Assembly: GCA_964424125.1 (NCBI GenBank)
Contig: CAYRHS010000135.1
Location: 1 to 8,727 of the forward strand
DNA: 8,727 nucleotides
Reading direction: 5' to 3'
Source: CAYRHS01 sp964424125
GTDB lineage: Bacteria; Actinomycetota; Acidimicrobiia; IMCC26256; JAOSJL01
Positions within the stretch are counted from its first letter, which is position 1. The number at the start of each line of letters is the position of its first letter. Below, piece by piece: positions 1 through 6,535 of this stretch. The position numbers were made by a program, and so were the translations under genes. Under the pieces are notes generated by a model that saw only the letters and a list, made by a program, of their open reading frames with translations, was not told where the DNA came from and did no database searches.

Positions 1-527
1 ACCATCGCGGGCGGAACGAGGACATGGGCGACGAGCACCGAGAAGTTGCGCAGGCCGAGCTCGGCGGCCCTGTGGACTGCGGTCGCGTTCGCCGGCGCGG
101 TGGTCTCGAAGCCGACCGCGAAGAAGACGACGGTCCGGTCGGGCTCGTCGCAGGCGATCTGCAGCGCGTCGAGTGGCGAGTAGACCACGCGGACGTCCGC
201 GCCACCCGCGCGGAGGGAGAGGAGGTCGGTCGTCGAGCCGGGGACGCGGAGCATGTCCCCGAAGGAGCAGAGCACGACGCCCGGCCGGCGGGCGATCGCG
301 AGGGCGTGATCGATCACGTTCAGCGGGGTCACGCACACGGGGCACCCGGGGCCGTGCACGAGCTCGATCTCGGAAGGGAGCAGCTGGTCGATACCGCTGC
401 GGACCAGGGTGTGGGTCTGGCCGCCGCACACCTCCATGAGCGTCCAGTTCCGGGTGACGGTCGAACCAATTCGCTCGAGCAGGCCGCGCGCCACGGCGTC
501 GTTCCGGTACTCGTCCACGTATCTCAT
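1..527 (-). CDS. hypD: HypD, [NiFe] hydrogenase maturation protein (N-terminal half, cut by window edge)
   Basis: HypD carries a [4Fe-4S] cluster and, with HypC, forms the cytoplasmic scaffold on which the Fe(CN)2CO unit of the hydrogenase active site is built. 175 complete codons are visible, starting MRYVDEYRND; the protein is normally about 370 residues, so roughly the second half lies beyond the left edge. Visible family motifs are the redox/CN-binding VCGGQTH with Cys34, HGPGCPVC with Cys62 and Cys65, SFGDMLRVPG near residues 88-97, VGFETTAP near 138-145 and HVLVPPAM at the edge. The ATG at 527-525 overlaps the hypC stop as ATGA, and a GGGGAG ribosome-binding site lies 8 bases upstream (536-541). 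The next gene to the left is likely hypE, by usual order, but it cannot be seen. No damage is visible in the part present. Confidence 0.96.
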   Translation of the reverse strand, partial: MRYVDEYRNDAVARGLLERIGSTVTRNWTLMEVCGGQTHTLVRSGIDQLLPSEIELVHGPGCPVCVTPLNVIDHALAIARRPGVVLCSFGDMLRVPGSTTDLLSLRAGGADVRVVYSPLDALQIACDEPDRTVVFFAVGFETTAPANATAVHRAAELGLRNFSVLVAHVLVPPAM

Positions 528-778
528 CGCGCCCGCTCCCCGTCGAGCTCCTCGAGGAGCTCGAGCTCGGAGAGGAGCGCGAGTGCCCGTGCGGCCTCTT
601 TCTCGGCCACGATCGAGATGGCGAAGCCGACGTGGACGATCACGTACTGGCCGATCGCGACCTCGGGGACGTAGGCGAGGCAGACCTCGCGACGGACCCC
701 ACCGAAGTCAACGGTACCCATGGGGAGCGCTCCGTCGTCGCGCTGGTCGATCACCCGACCCGGGACACCGAGGCACAC
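524..778 (-). CDS. hypC: HypC, small [NiFe] hydrogenase maturation chaperone
   Basis: HypC is an 84-residue chaperone that works with HypD to assemble Fe(CN)2CO and deliver it to the apo large subunit. The sequence opens (Met/Val)-Cys-Leu-Gly-Val-Pro-Gly. The second-position cysteine, exposed after removal of the initiator Met, is the known iron-binding residue. His49 in the VHVGFAIS segment matches the conserved family histidine. The start is GTG at 778-776, one base after the hypF stop. It is chosen because the CLGVPG motif must be N-terminal and because a GGAGG site sits 8 bases upstream (787-791). The same frame stays open far upstream, but that is antisense-independent shadow coding inside hypF. 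The C terminus is a Leu/Glu-rich helix (residues about 66-80) whose codons create a 22-bp palindrome just before hypD. Confidence 0.96.
   Translation of the reverse strand: MCLGVPGRVIDQRDDGALPMGTVDFGGVRREVCLAYVPEVAIGQYVIVHVGFAISIVAEKEAARALALLSELELLEELDGERAR
543..564. repeat. 22-bp perfect palindrome at the 3' end of hypC, before hypD
   Basis: The arms TCGAGCTCCTC and GAGGAGCTCGA are exact reverse complements with no spacer. The palindrome falls in the codons for Leu-Glu-Leu-Leu-Glu-Glu-Leu of HypC and lies just upstream of the hypD ribosome-binding site. In RNA it could fold as a stem of about 9 bp with a 4-base loop. It may simply be a by-product of alternating CTC and GAG codons. Confidence 0.6.
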
Positions 779-779
779 G

Positions 780-3110
780 TCAGTCGCCTCCGCCCGATTC
801 GGACCGCGCCGGGCGTGCGGACGTGCGCGCGTGCGCGACCAGGGCCTGGCCCACGCTGAGGCCCCCGTCGCCGGGCGGAAGGGCCCGGGGCCAGAACACG
901 GAGAAGCGGCGGGCTTCGAGGTCGGCGACGACGTCGTCGAGCAGCAAGTCGTCGGCCCAGACGCCCCCCGCCAGGCACACCCGGTCGAGCCCGGTCCGAT
1001 CCCGTAGGCGGGCGCAGACGTCGACGACCGCGGCGCCGAGGGTGCGGAGGCAGCGACGAGCCACCGCTCCGACCGAAACGCCGGTGCGCAGCTCGGCGAC
1101 GACTCCGCCGATGATCGGACGCGTGTCGACCACCAGCTGATCGTCGCGTTCTTCGACGTCGACCGGGTAGCTGCCGGTGGCGACGGGATCGGCAGCCTGT
1201 TCGAGCAGGATCGCGGGTTCCCCCTCGAAGGTGGTCTGGCGGCAGAGGCCGGCAAGGGCGGCCACCGCATCGAGCAGGCGCCCGGCGGAGCTCGTCGGCG
1301 TCGTCGCCAGACCCGCGGAGATACGAGCGGCGACCGCGTCGACATCGGGCCCGTCCGGGCCGAGGAGCACACGAGCCCCGTCCAGGCAGCCCGCGTCGTA
1401 CGCGTGGGCGACGGCCATCAGGGCGGGCTGACGCACGGCGGCGTCTCCGCCCGGTTGTGGGACCGCGCGGAGGTGCCCGACGCGCCTCGAAGTCGCCCAG
1501 TCGCAGGCGAGGAACTCGCCGCCCCACGCCGAGCCGTCCTCGCCGAGCCCGAAGCCGTCGAACGCCACGCCCAGGACCGGGTCGTGAAGGCGGTGCTCGG
1601 CCATGACCGCGGCAACGTGAGCGTGATGGTGCTGCACCGCGACGCGGGGCAGGCCGAGCGATTCGGCGAACCGGGTCGTGAGGAAGTCGGGGTGCAGGTC
1701 GTGGGCGACGATCCGCGGCTCGACACGGAACAGACCTCGGTGGCGGTCGACCGCCTCGCGGTACGCGTCGAAGGCCTCGTCGGAGTCCAGGTCACCGAGG
1801 TGCTGGGACACGTACGCGTTCGTCCCACGGGCGAGGCAGAAGCTCGTCTGGAGCTCGGCGCCGCACGCGAGGACGTCGTCGACGTTCGCCGGGAGGGTGA
1901 TCGGCTCCGGCGCGACGGACCGAGCTCGCCTCAGCACCGCGGGTGCTCCCCGTCGGACGGCCATCACCGAGTCGTCGTAGCGCGCGACGATCTCCCGGTC
2001 GTGGAGGACGAACGCGTCGGCGATGTCCCCCAGGCGCCGGAACGCGTCGGTGTTCGTCGTGCAGATCGGCTCGTCGCTGCGGTTGCCGCTCGTCATCACG
2101 AGCGGCCGGCCCGCGGCCCGCAGGAGGAGATGGTGCAGGGGGGTCGCGGGCAGCATCGCTCCCTGCCGGCGGTGGCCGGGCGCGACGGACGGCGCGAGTC
2201 TTCCCGCGTCGCCGGTGAGCACGATCGGCGCGCGCCACGACCCGAGCAGCGCGGCGTCACCCGGGCTCAGCGCGAACGTCGCCCCGGCCTCGTCGAGATC
2301 GGCGACCATCACCGCGAACGGCTTGCGCGGTCTGTGCTTCCGTCGCCGCAGCTCGGCGACGGCTCGCTCGTCGGTGGCGTCGCAGGCGAGGTGGAAGCCG
2401 CCCAGGCCCTTCACCGCCACGATGCGGCCTTCGCGCAGCAGGCGCGCGGCTCGCTCGATCGGGTCACCGACGAGCACGTCGCCGAGCGCGTTCCGCAGCT
2501 CCAGGGTGGGCCCGCACGTGGGGCACGCGACGGGCTCGGCGTGGTAGCGGCGATCACCCGGATCCTCGTACTCCCGAGCGCACTCGGGGCAGAGGGCGAA
2601 GGCGCGCATGCTCGTGCGCGACCGGTCGTAGGGGAGCGCGCGGATGACGGTGAAGCGTGGTCCGCAGTCGACGCAATTCAGGAACGCGTAGCCGAATCGG
2701 CGGTCCGTGGGATCGAAGAGCTCGGCCAGGCACGCATCGCACGTCGCGATGTCAGGAGGTACGAGCGGCGGCGGGCCGGGCGCATCGTGATCTCGGGAGG
2801 AATCGATCTCGAACGTCCGTCGGCCGGTCGCCCGGACAGAGGCCCACTCGACCCGCGCGACCCGGGCTCGAGGCGGGGCCTCCGACGAAAGGGCGGCGCA
2901 GAAACGATCCAGATCCCGATCGTCGCCTTCGGCGACGATCTCGACGCGGCCACCTTCGTTGCGAACCAAGCCGGTGACGTCGACGCGCTGGGCCAGGCGC
3001 CAGACGAAGGGGCGGAAGCCGACGCCCTGGACCACGCCGGTCACCGAGATGCGGCGAGCGGCCACGACGTCCTGTCCCGATCGGGCGAGCGTCGTGTCGG
3101 CGCCCTTCAC
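780..3110 (-). CDS. hypF: HypF, carbamoyltransferase for hydrogenase cyanide ligand synthesis
   Basis: HypF turns carbamoyl phosphate and ATP into a carbamoyl-adenylate and passes the carbamoyl group to the HypE C terminus, where it becomes the cyanide ligands of the NiFe site. At 776 residues it is of normal length. Domains in order: acylphosphatase (about 20-105, VVQGVGFRPFVWRLA); two zinc-finger pairs (Cys124/127/146/149 and Cys174/177/196/199); a YrdC-like domain (about 220-400, with VKGLGGFHLACDA, KHRPRKPFAVM and VMTSGN); and a Kae1-like carbamoyltransferase domain (about 410-776, with HHHAH at 494-498, FDGFGLGEDG at 518-526 and GDGG at 747-750). The usual GGVFQN segment reads GGVWAD (715-720). 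The start is GTG at 3110-3108, overlapping the protease stop as GTGA. Upstream in frame the sequence is arginine-rich shadow of the protease gene, so the longer start at 3434 is rejected. No clear ribosome-binding site is seen, so translation is probably coupled to the protease gene. Confidence 0.97.
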   Translation of the reverse strand: MKGADTTLARSGQDVVAARRISVTGVVQGVGFRPFVWRLAQRVDVTGLVRNEGGRVEIVAEGDDRDLDRFCAALSSEAPPRARVARVEWASVRATGRRTFEIDSSRDHDAPGPPPLVPPDIATCDACLAELFDPTDRRFGYAFLNCVDCGPRFTVIRALPYDRSRTSMRAFALCPECAREYEDPGDRRYHAEPVACPTCGPTLELRNALGDVLVGDPIERAARLLREGRIVAVKGLGGFHLACDATDERAVAELRRRKHRPRKPFAVMVADLDEAGATFALSPGDAALLGSWRAPIVLTGDAGRLAPSVAPGHRRQGAMLPATPLHHLLLRAAGRPLVMTSGNRSDEPICTTNTDAFRRLGDIADAFVLHDREIVARYDDSVMAVRRGAPAVLRRARSVAPEPITLPANVDDVLACGAELQTSFCLARGTNAYVSQHLGDLDSDEAFDAYREAVDRHRGLFRVEPRIVAHDLHPDFLTTRFAESLGLPRVAVQHHHAHVAAVMAEHRLHDPVLGVAFDGFGLGEDGSAWGGEFLACDWATSRRVGHLRAVPQPGGDAAVRQPALMAVAHAYDAGCLDGARVLLGPDGPDVDAVAARISAGLATTPTSSAGRLLDAVAALAGLCRQTTFEGEPAILLEQAADPVATGSYPVDVEERDDQLVVDTRPIIGGVVAELRTGVSVGAVARRCLRTLGAAVVDVCARLRDRTGLDRVCLAGGVWADDLLLDDVVADLEARRFSVFWPRALPPGDGGLSVGQALVAHARTSARPARSESGGGD
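787..791 (-). promoter_or_regulatory. Ribosome-binding site of hypC
   Basis: GGAGG on the minus strand with an 8-base spacer to the GTG at 778-776. It lies inside the last codons of hypF and supports the GTG that puts the essential cysteine at position 2 of HypC. Confidence 0.7.
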
Positions 3111-3589
3111 GAGGCTGCCGCGGCGCCGCCGCGGAGGCGCCGAACCTCGGCCAGCACGTGCTCCGCGGCCTCGTCCACGGCGGAGGCGACGGAGGGGGAC
3201 AACGTCGGTCCCGGCCCGAAGTCGGCGCCCTCGACCGCGCACAACACGACGTGAGGGAGCCGCCGAAGCGCACGAGCGAGCTCGACGGCCTCCGCGACCC
3301 CGGCGCGGTGACTGCTGTGGCCCGTGCCCCGCGGGAGGCGGACGCCGTCCTCGACGCGAAGCGTCCGGATGGTGCCCGGTGCCGCTCCTGAGCGGAGCGC
3401 GTCGACGACGACGACCGCGTCGGCGCCCTCCCACGCGTCGAGGATGCGTGTCGGCTCGCCGTCGAGCTCGACCACGGCGACAGTCGGATCACGGCGCCGG
3501 ATCTCGTCGACGACGCGCAAGCCGACGCCGTCGTCCCGGCGGAACTCGTTCCCCACGCCGATCACCCGTACGTCGGGGGCGTCGGTCAC
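3107..3589 (-). CDS. [NiFe] hydrogenase maturation endopeptidase (HycI/HybD/HoxW family)
   Basis: This 160-residue protein belongs to the peptidase family that removes the C-terminal peptide of the hydrogenase large subunit once nickel has been inserted. The N-terminal signature GVGNEFRRDDGVG (11-23) matches the family GxGNxxxxDxGxG. Asp20, Asp63 (VVVVDALRSG) and His94 (GTGHSSHRAG) align by pattern with the three metal-binding residues known in HybD. Which of His91 and His94 is the ligand is inferred. The start GTG at 3589-3587 overlaps the hydA stop as GTGA; ribosome binding there is weak, which fits coupling to hydA. Its place immediately after hydA and before hypF argues that it is the dedicated protease for this HydA. 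The C terminus is alanine-rich. A family-specific symbol cannot be assigned from sequence alone. Confidence 0.93.
   Translation of the reverse strand: MTDAPDVRVIGVGNEFRRDDGVGLRVVDEIRRRDPTVAVVELDGEPTRILDAWEGADAVVVVDALRSGAAPGTIRTLRVEDGVRLPRGTGHSSHRAGVAEAVELARALRRLPHVVLCAVEGADFGPGPTLSPSVASAVDEAAEHVLAEVRRLRGGAAAAS
3118..3134. repeat. Near-perfect palindrome upstream of the hypF start
   Basis: CCGCGGCG and CGCCGCGG are exact 8-bp arms around a single C. It lies in the Arg/Gly/Ala-rich last codons of the protease gene, 7 bases upstream of the hypF GTG, where a ribosome-binding site would be expected. It could fold as a short hairpin in the mRNA. Chance in a GC-rich Ala-coding stretch is a real alternative. 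Confidence 0.5.
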
Positions 3590-4890
3590 CGCTCGTCCAC
3601 GACGAGATCGAGGAAGTGCGTCGCGCAGGAGATGCACGGGTCGTAGTTCCGGATCGCCTGTTCGCACCGGTCGCGCAGCCGGTCGCGATCGAGGTCGAGG
3701 TGGTCCTCGACCAGATGGAAGAGGTCGTGCTCGATCGTGGGCTGGTTCTGCGACGTGGGGGGCACGATCTGGGCGTCGACGATCAGGCCGTCGTCGTCGA
3801 TCTCGTAGCGGTGGTACAGCAGCCCCCGGGGCGCCTCCGAGCACGCCGCTCCCACGCCCGCTCGGGGCTGCACGTCGATGGCGGGACGAGCTGGGCGCTC
3901 GTAGCGGTCGATGAGTTGCAGGGCCATGTCGCACGCGTGCAGGACCTCGACCGAGCGCACGATGATGCTTTGGAACGGGTTGCGGCACGCCGGTCCGAGC
4001 CCGGCGTCCCGGGCGGCTTCGGCGGCGATCGGGGTGAGCTTGTCGGCGTGCAAGCTGTAGCGGGCGAGCGGGCCGACGAGGTAGTTGCCCCGCGCGAGGA
4101 GCCGGGCGTGGAGCGCGGTCGAGTGAGGTACCTGCTCCTCGGCGATGTGGTTCCCGTAGTCGGTCTCGGGTACGTTGAGGCCGCGGTCGGAGACGACCCG
4201 ACCACTCAGGATCGCGTACTCGTTCGGGTGGGAGAGCGCCACGAGCTCGTGGTCGTGCTCGAAGTCGGGGAAGTCGAACGTCGAGACCCACTCGGTCAAC
4301 GCGCGGGCGTCGTCGCGCGCCTCCCGGAGTCGCTCCGCGATCGGACGGAGCTCGCGTTCGGACGGGACCCGATAGAAGCCGCCCACCCGCACGTTCACGG
4401 GATGAACGGCGCGCCCGCCTATCAGGTCGATGAGGTTGTTGCCGACCTTCTTCAGCCTCAGGCTGAGCTCGACCTCGGGGCGGTGGTCGGTGGCCATCTC
4501 GATCGCGCTCTCGTAGCCGAGGAAGTCCGGCGCGTGGAGCATGGCCACGTGCAGCGTGTGGCTCTCGATCAGCTCGCCGCAGTACAGGAGGTGCCGGAGA
4601 TCCCGGAGCGCGCCGTCGACCTCGACCCCGCACGCGTCCTCGATGGCTCGCGCGCTGCTCATCTGGTAGGCGACGGGACAGATCCCGCAGATTCGGGCCG
4701 TGATGTCCGGTGGTTCGGTGAACCGGCGCCCGCGGAGGAACGCCTCGAAGAACCGAGGCGGCTCGTAGATCCGCAACTGCACGTCCCGGACCTCGCCGTC
4801 GTCGACCTCGACGTACATCGCGCCCTCGCCCTCGACCCGGGCGAGGGCGTCGACCTTCATCGTGCGGTTGGCGGGGGCTTTGTGGGTCAC
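3586..4890 (-). CDS. hydA: Group 3b [NiFe] hydrogenase large (alpha) subunit
   Basis: This is the catalytic subunit that holds the NiFe(CN)2CO site and splits or forms H2. It has 434 residues, typical of cytoplasmic group 3 enzymes and shorter than membrane-bound ones, and no signal peptide. The N-terminal nickel motif is RICGIC with Cys68 and Cys71; the C-terminal one is DPCISCATH with Cys419, Cys422 and His425. RVEGEG at 18-23 holds Glu20, in the place of the conserved proton-transfer glutamate. GGRAVHPVN (158-166) is another family landmark. After His425 nine residues remain (FLDLVVDER), the likely peptide removed by the protease encoded next door. The GTG start at 4890 is preferred over ATG 4860: it has AGAGGA 5 bases upstream and overlaps the hydD stop as GTGA, whereas ATG 4860 has no ribosome-binding site. 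Confidence 0.97.
   Translation of the reverse strand: MTHKAPANRTMKVDALARVEGEGAMYVEVDDGEVRDVQLRIYEPPRFFEAFLRGRRFTEPPDITARICGICPVAYQMSSARAIEDACGVEVDGALRDLRHLLYCGELIESHTLHVAMLHAPDFLGYESAIEMATDHRPEVELSLRLKKVGNNLIDLIGGRAVHPVNVRVGGFYRVPSERELRPIAERLREARDDARALTEWVSTFDFPDFEHDHELVALSHPNEYAILSGRVVSDRGLNVPETDYGNHIAEEQVPHSTALHARLLARGNYLVGPLARYSLHADKLTPIAAEAARDAGLGPACRNPFQSIIVRSVEVLHACDMALQLIDRYERPARPAIDVQPRAGVGAACSEAPRGLLYHRYEIDDDGLIVDAQIVPPTSQNQPTIEHDLFHLVEDHLDLDRDRLRDRCEQAIRNYDPCISCATHFLDLVVDER
3592..3606. repeat. Short inverted repeat abutting the protease gene start
   Basis: CTCGTC and GACGAG are exact 6-bp arms around CAC, two bases upstream of the GTG start of the protease gene and inside the last HydA codons. 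A hairpin here would cover the ribosome-binding region, consistent with a start used mainly by ribosomes finishing hydA. The evidence is weak because 6-bp arms are common in GC-rich DNA. Confidence 0.35.
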
Positions 4891-5684
4891 GTTCGTCCTC
4901 TCGGAGCCGCGGCCGCGGCCCTTGCGCTCGCGTTGCGGAAGCCTTCGGCGTATGCGTTGAACGTGCGGAACATCCGTACCAGGTCCTCGTCGGGGACGCC
5001 GAGCGCGTTGAGCCACGCGTCGAGCGAGGAGGTGTTGGTCGTCTCCGCGGGCCCGAAGCAGCCGTAGCAGCCCCGGTCGTAGGAGGGGCAGAGCGCGCCG
5101 CACCCGGCGTGGGTCACCGGCCCGAGGCACGGCGTGCCGTGGGCCACCATGACGCACACGTTGCCGCGGGCCTTGCACTCGACGCACACGCTGTGCCCCG
5201 CGACCGCGGGCCGGCGATCGACCAGGAACGCGGAGATGACCTCGAGGAGCTGGCGCTTGTCGATCGGGCAGCCGCGCAGCTCGAAGTCGACCGGTACGTG
5301 GTCGGAGATCGGTGTCGAGGTGTCGAGCGTCTGGATGAACTCGGGTTGCGCGTAGACGACGGCGGCGAACTCGCGCACGTCGGCGAAGTTCCGGAGCGCC
5401 TGGATCCCGCCCGCCGTGGCGCACGCACCGATCGTGACGAGGCGGCGCGACGCGGCTCGGACCTGGAGGACCCGCTCCGCGTCCTCGGGAGTCGTGACCG
5501 AGCCCTCGACGAGCGAGAGGTCGTAGGGGCCTTCGACCGTCGCCCGTGACGCCTCCAGGAAGTACGCGATGTCCACCGCTTCGGCCACGGTGAGGAGCTC
5601 GTCCTCGCAATCGAGGAGGCTCAGCTGGCACCCGTCGCACGATGCGAACTTCCACACCGCGAGCTTCGGCTTGGAAACGCTCAT
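4887..5684 (-). CDS. hydD: Group 3b [NiFe] hydrogenase small (delta) subunit, Fe-S electron relay
   Basis: The small subunit pairs with HydA and relays electrons from the NiFe site to the diaphorase half (HydB/HydG). It has 265 residues and no twin-arginine signal or membrane segment, so the enzyme is cytoplasmic. The proximal [4Fe-4S] cluster ligands are apparent as Cys16 and Cys19 (SCDGCQLSLL), Cys88 (GACATAGG) and Cys139 (RGCPID). A second set of eight cysteines (167, 170, 177, 186, 195, 199, 206, 209) is enough for two more [4Fe-4S] clusters, as expected for group 3b. The assignment of individual cysteines within that set is inferred. The ATG at 5684-5682 overlaps the hydG stop as ATGA. 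The C terminus (about 252-265) is Ala/Arg-rich and probably disordered. Confidence 0.96.
   Translation of the reverse strand: MSVSKPKLAVWKFASCDGCQLSLLDCEDELLTVAEAVDIAYFLEASRATVEGPYDLSLVEGSVTTPEDAERVLQVRAASRRLVTIGACATAGGIQALRNFADVREFAAVVYAQPEFIQTLDTSTPISDHVPVDFELRGCPIDKRQLLEVISAFLVDRRPAVAGHSVCVECKARGNVCVMVAHGTPCLGPVTHAGCGALCPSYDRGCYGCFGPAETTNTSSLDAWLNALGVPDEDLVRMFRTFNAYAEGFRNASARAAAAAPRGRT
4896..4901 (-). promoter_or_regulatory. Ribosome-binding site deciding the hydA start
   Basis: AGAGGA on the minus strand, 5 bases before the GTG at 4890-4888. The alternative ATG at 4860-4858 is preceded by a GC-rich stretch without purine-rich complementarity to 16S rRNA. This makes the GTG, and ten extra N-terminal residues, the better call. 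Confidence 0.65.
4906..4919. repeat. 14-bp perfect palindrome before the hydA ribosome-binding site
   Basis: GCCGCGGCCGCGGC equals its own reverse complement. It lies in the Ala-rich last codons of hydD, a few bases upstream of the hydA ribosome-binding site. It could form a small hairpin, but GCC/GCG alanine codons readily generate such sequence. Confidence 0.45.
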
Positions 5685-6535
5685 AGTTCCCGAACCTTCA
5701 TTCCTCGCCCGACAGCCGCGTACTCGAGCACGGGCCCGTCCGTGCAGACGAACACGGGCCCGAATTGGCAGTGGCCGCAGTGGCCGATCGCGCAGTGCAT
5801 GTTGCGCTCGAGCGAGACGCGGACTCGTGTGGTGTCGACGCCACGGTCGACCAGCGCGTCGGCGGTGAAGCGCATCATGATCTCGGGGCCGCACACCAGC
5901 GCCACCGCTTCCGAGAAGTCGACCGGCGCGCGCGCGACGAGGCGGGGTACCACGCCCACGTCGCCCTGCCACCCGGGGCTCGCCACGTCTACGGTGAGTC
6001 GGACGTCGACGTCGTTCCGCGCCGCCCATTGATCGAGCTCGGGACCGAACAGCAGATCGTCGGGCGACCTTGCACCGACGAGCACTGCGATGCTGCCGAA
6101 CCGGTCCCGGTCGGCGAGGAAGCTGCGGATGGCGGGGCGGAGGGGAGCGAGGCCGAGCCCACCCGCGACGACGATCACGTCGTGACCCGCGGCGCTCTCG
6201 ACCGCCCAGTCGGAGCCGTACGGACCGCGCAACCCGAGCATCGCCCCGGGCTCGGTCGAGCCGAGGGCGCCGGTGACCACGCCGACCGTGCGCACGGTGT
6301 GGAGGAGATCACCCGTCTCGGAGCGCCCGCTCACCGAGATCGGGACCTCGCCGACACCGGGTGCCCACATCATGTGGAACTGGCCGGGCTGTGGGTCGTC
6401 GAGGGCCTCGTCGACGGGGCGGACCGCCAGCGTGGTCGTGTCGGCGAGCTCCTCGTAGACCTCGGTGACCCGATACCGGCGGGGCGCCAGGCTCGGGGTC
6501 GGGGCAGTGAGCCCGGGATCAGCTTGCACGGTCAC
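5681..6535 (-). CDS. hydG: Group 3b hydrogenase gamma subunit, FAD/NAD(P)-binding oxidoreductase
   Basis: This is the diaphorase subunit that exchanges electrons between the hydrogenase Fe-S chain and NAD(P); it resembles the anaerobic sulfite reductase B and dihydroorotate dehydrogenase electron-transfer subunits. In its 284 residues, a flavin-binding beta-barrel comes first (about 20-110, with VPISVSG at 64-70 and LRGPYG at 102-107). The nucleotide-binding fold follows (VVAGGLGLAPLRPAI at 122-136 and LVCGPEIMM at 213-221), then a C-terminal [2Fe-2S] motif with Cys248, Cys253, Cys256 and Cys264. NADP rather than NAD is usual for group 3b but cannot be read here. The start GTG at 6535 gives a 17-base overlap with the preceding gene. 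GTG 6529, two codons later, is equally possible, and neither has a clear ribosome-binding site. The name hydG follows the Pyrococcus subunit naming and is unrelated to the FeFe maturase HydG. Confidence 0.94.
   Translation of the reverse strand: MTVQADPGLTAPTPSLAPRRYRVTEVYEELADTTTLAVRPVDEALDDPQPGQFHMMWAPGVGEVPISVSGRSETGDLLHTVRTVGVVTGALGSTEPGAMLGLRGPYGSDWAVESAAGHDVIVVAGGLGLAPLRPAIRSFLADRDRFGSIAVLVGARSPDDLLFGPELDQWAARNDVDVRLTVDVASPGWQGDVGVVPRLVARAPVDFSEAVALVCGPEIMMRFTADALVDRGVDTTRVRVSLERNMHCAIGHCGHCQFGPVFVCTDGPVLEYAAVGRGMKVREL

Noticed and set aside
1404..3254. Long plus-strand open frame (616 codons) opposite hypF
   Set aside because: Its product has no recognisable domain, and it lies antisense to a HypF with every motif intact. 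Long open antisense frames are expected in very GC-rich coding DNA.
3111..3434. Longer HypF start adding 108 N-terminal residues
   Set aside because: The extension is Arg-rich and overlaps the conserved protease gene in another frame. The acylphosphatase domain begins shortly after the GTG at 3110.
4858..4860. ATG as start of hydA
   Set aside because: No ribosome-binding site precedes it, while GTG 4890 has AGAGGA at good spacing and a GTGA overlap with hydD.
2959..5067. Long plus-strand open frame (702 codons) opposite hypF, the protease gene, hydA and hydD
   Set aside because: Low-complexity Arg-rich product crossing several real genes on the other strand; a shadow of their codon bias.
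3586..5684. Membrane-bound respiratory (group 1) or H2-sensing (group 2b) hydrogenase
   Set aside because: No twin-arginine signal on the small subunit, no membrane anchor or cytochrome gene, and HydB/HydG diaphorase subunits are encoded alongside. All point to a cytoplasmic group 3b enzyme.
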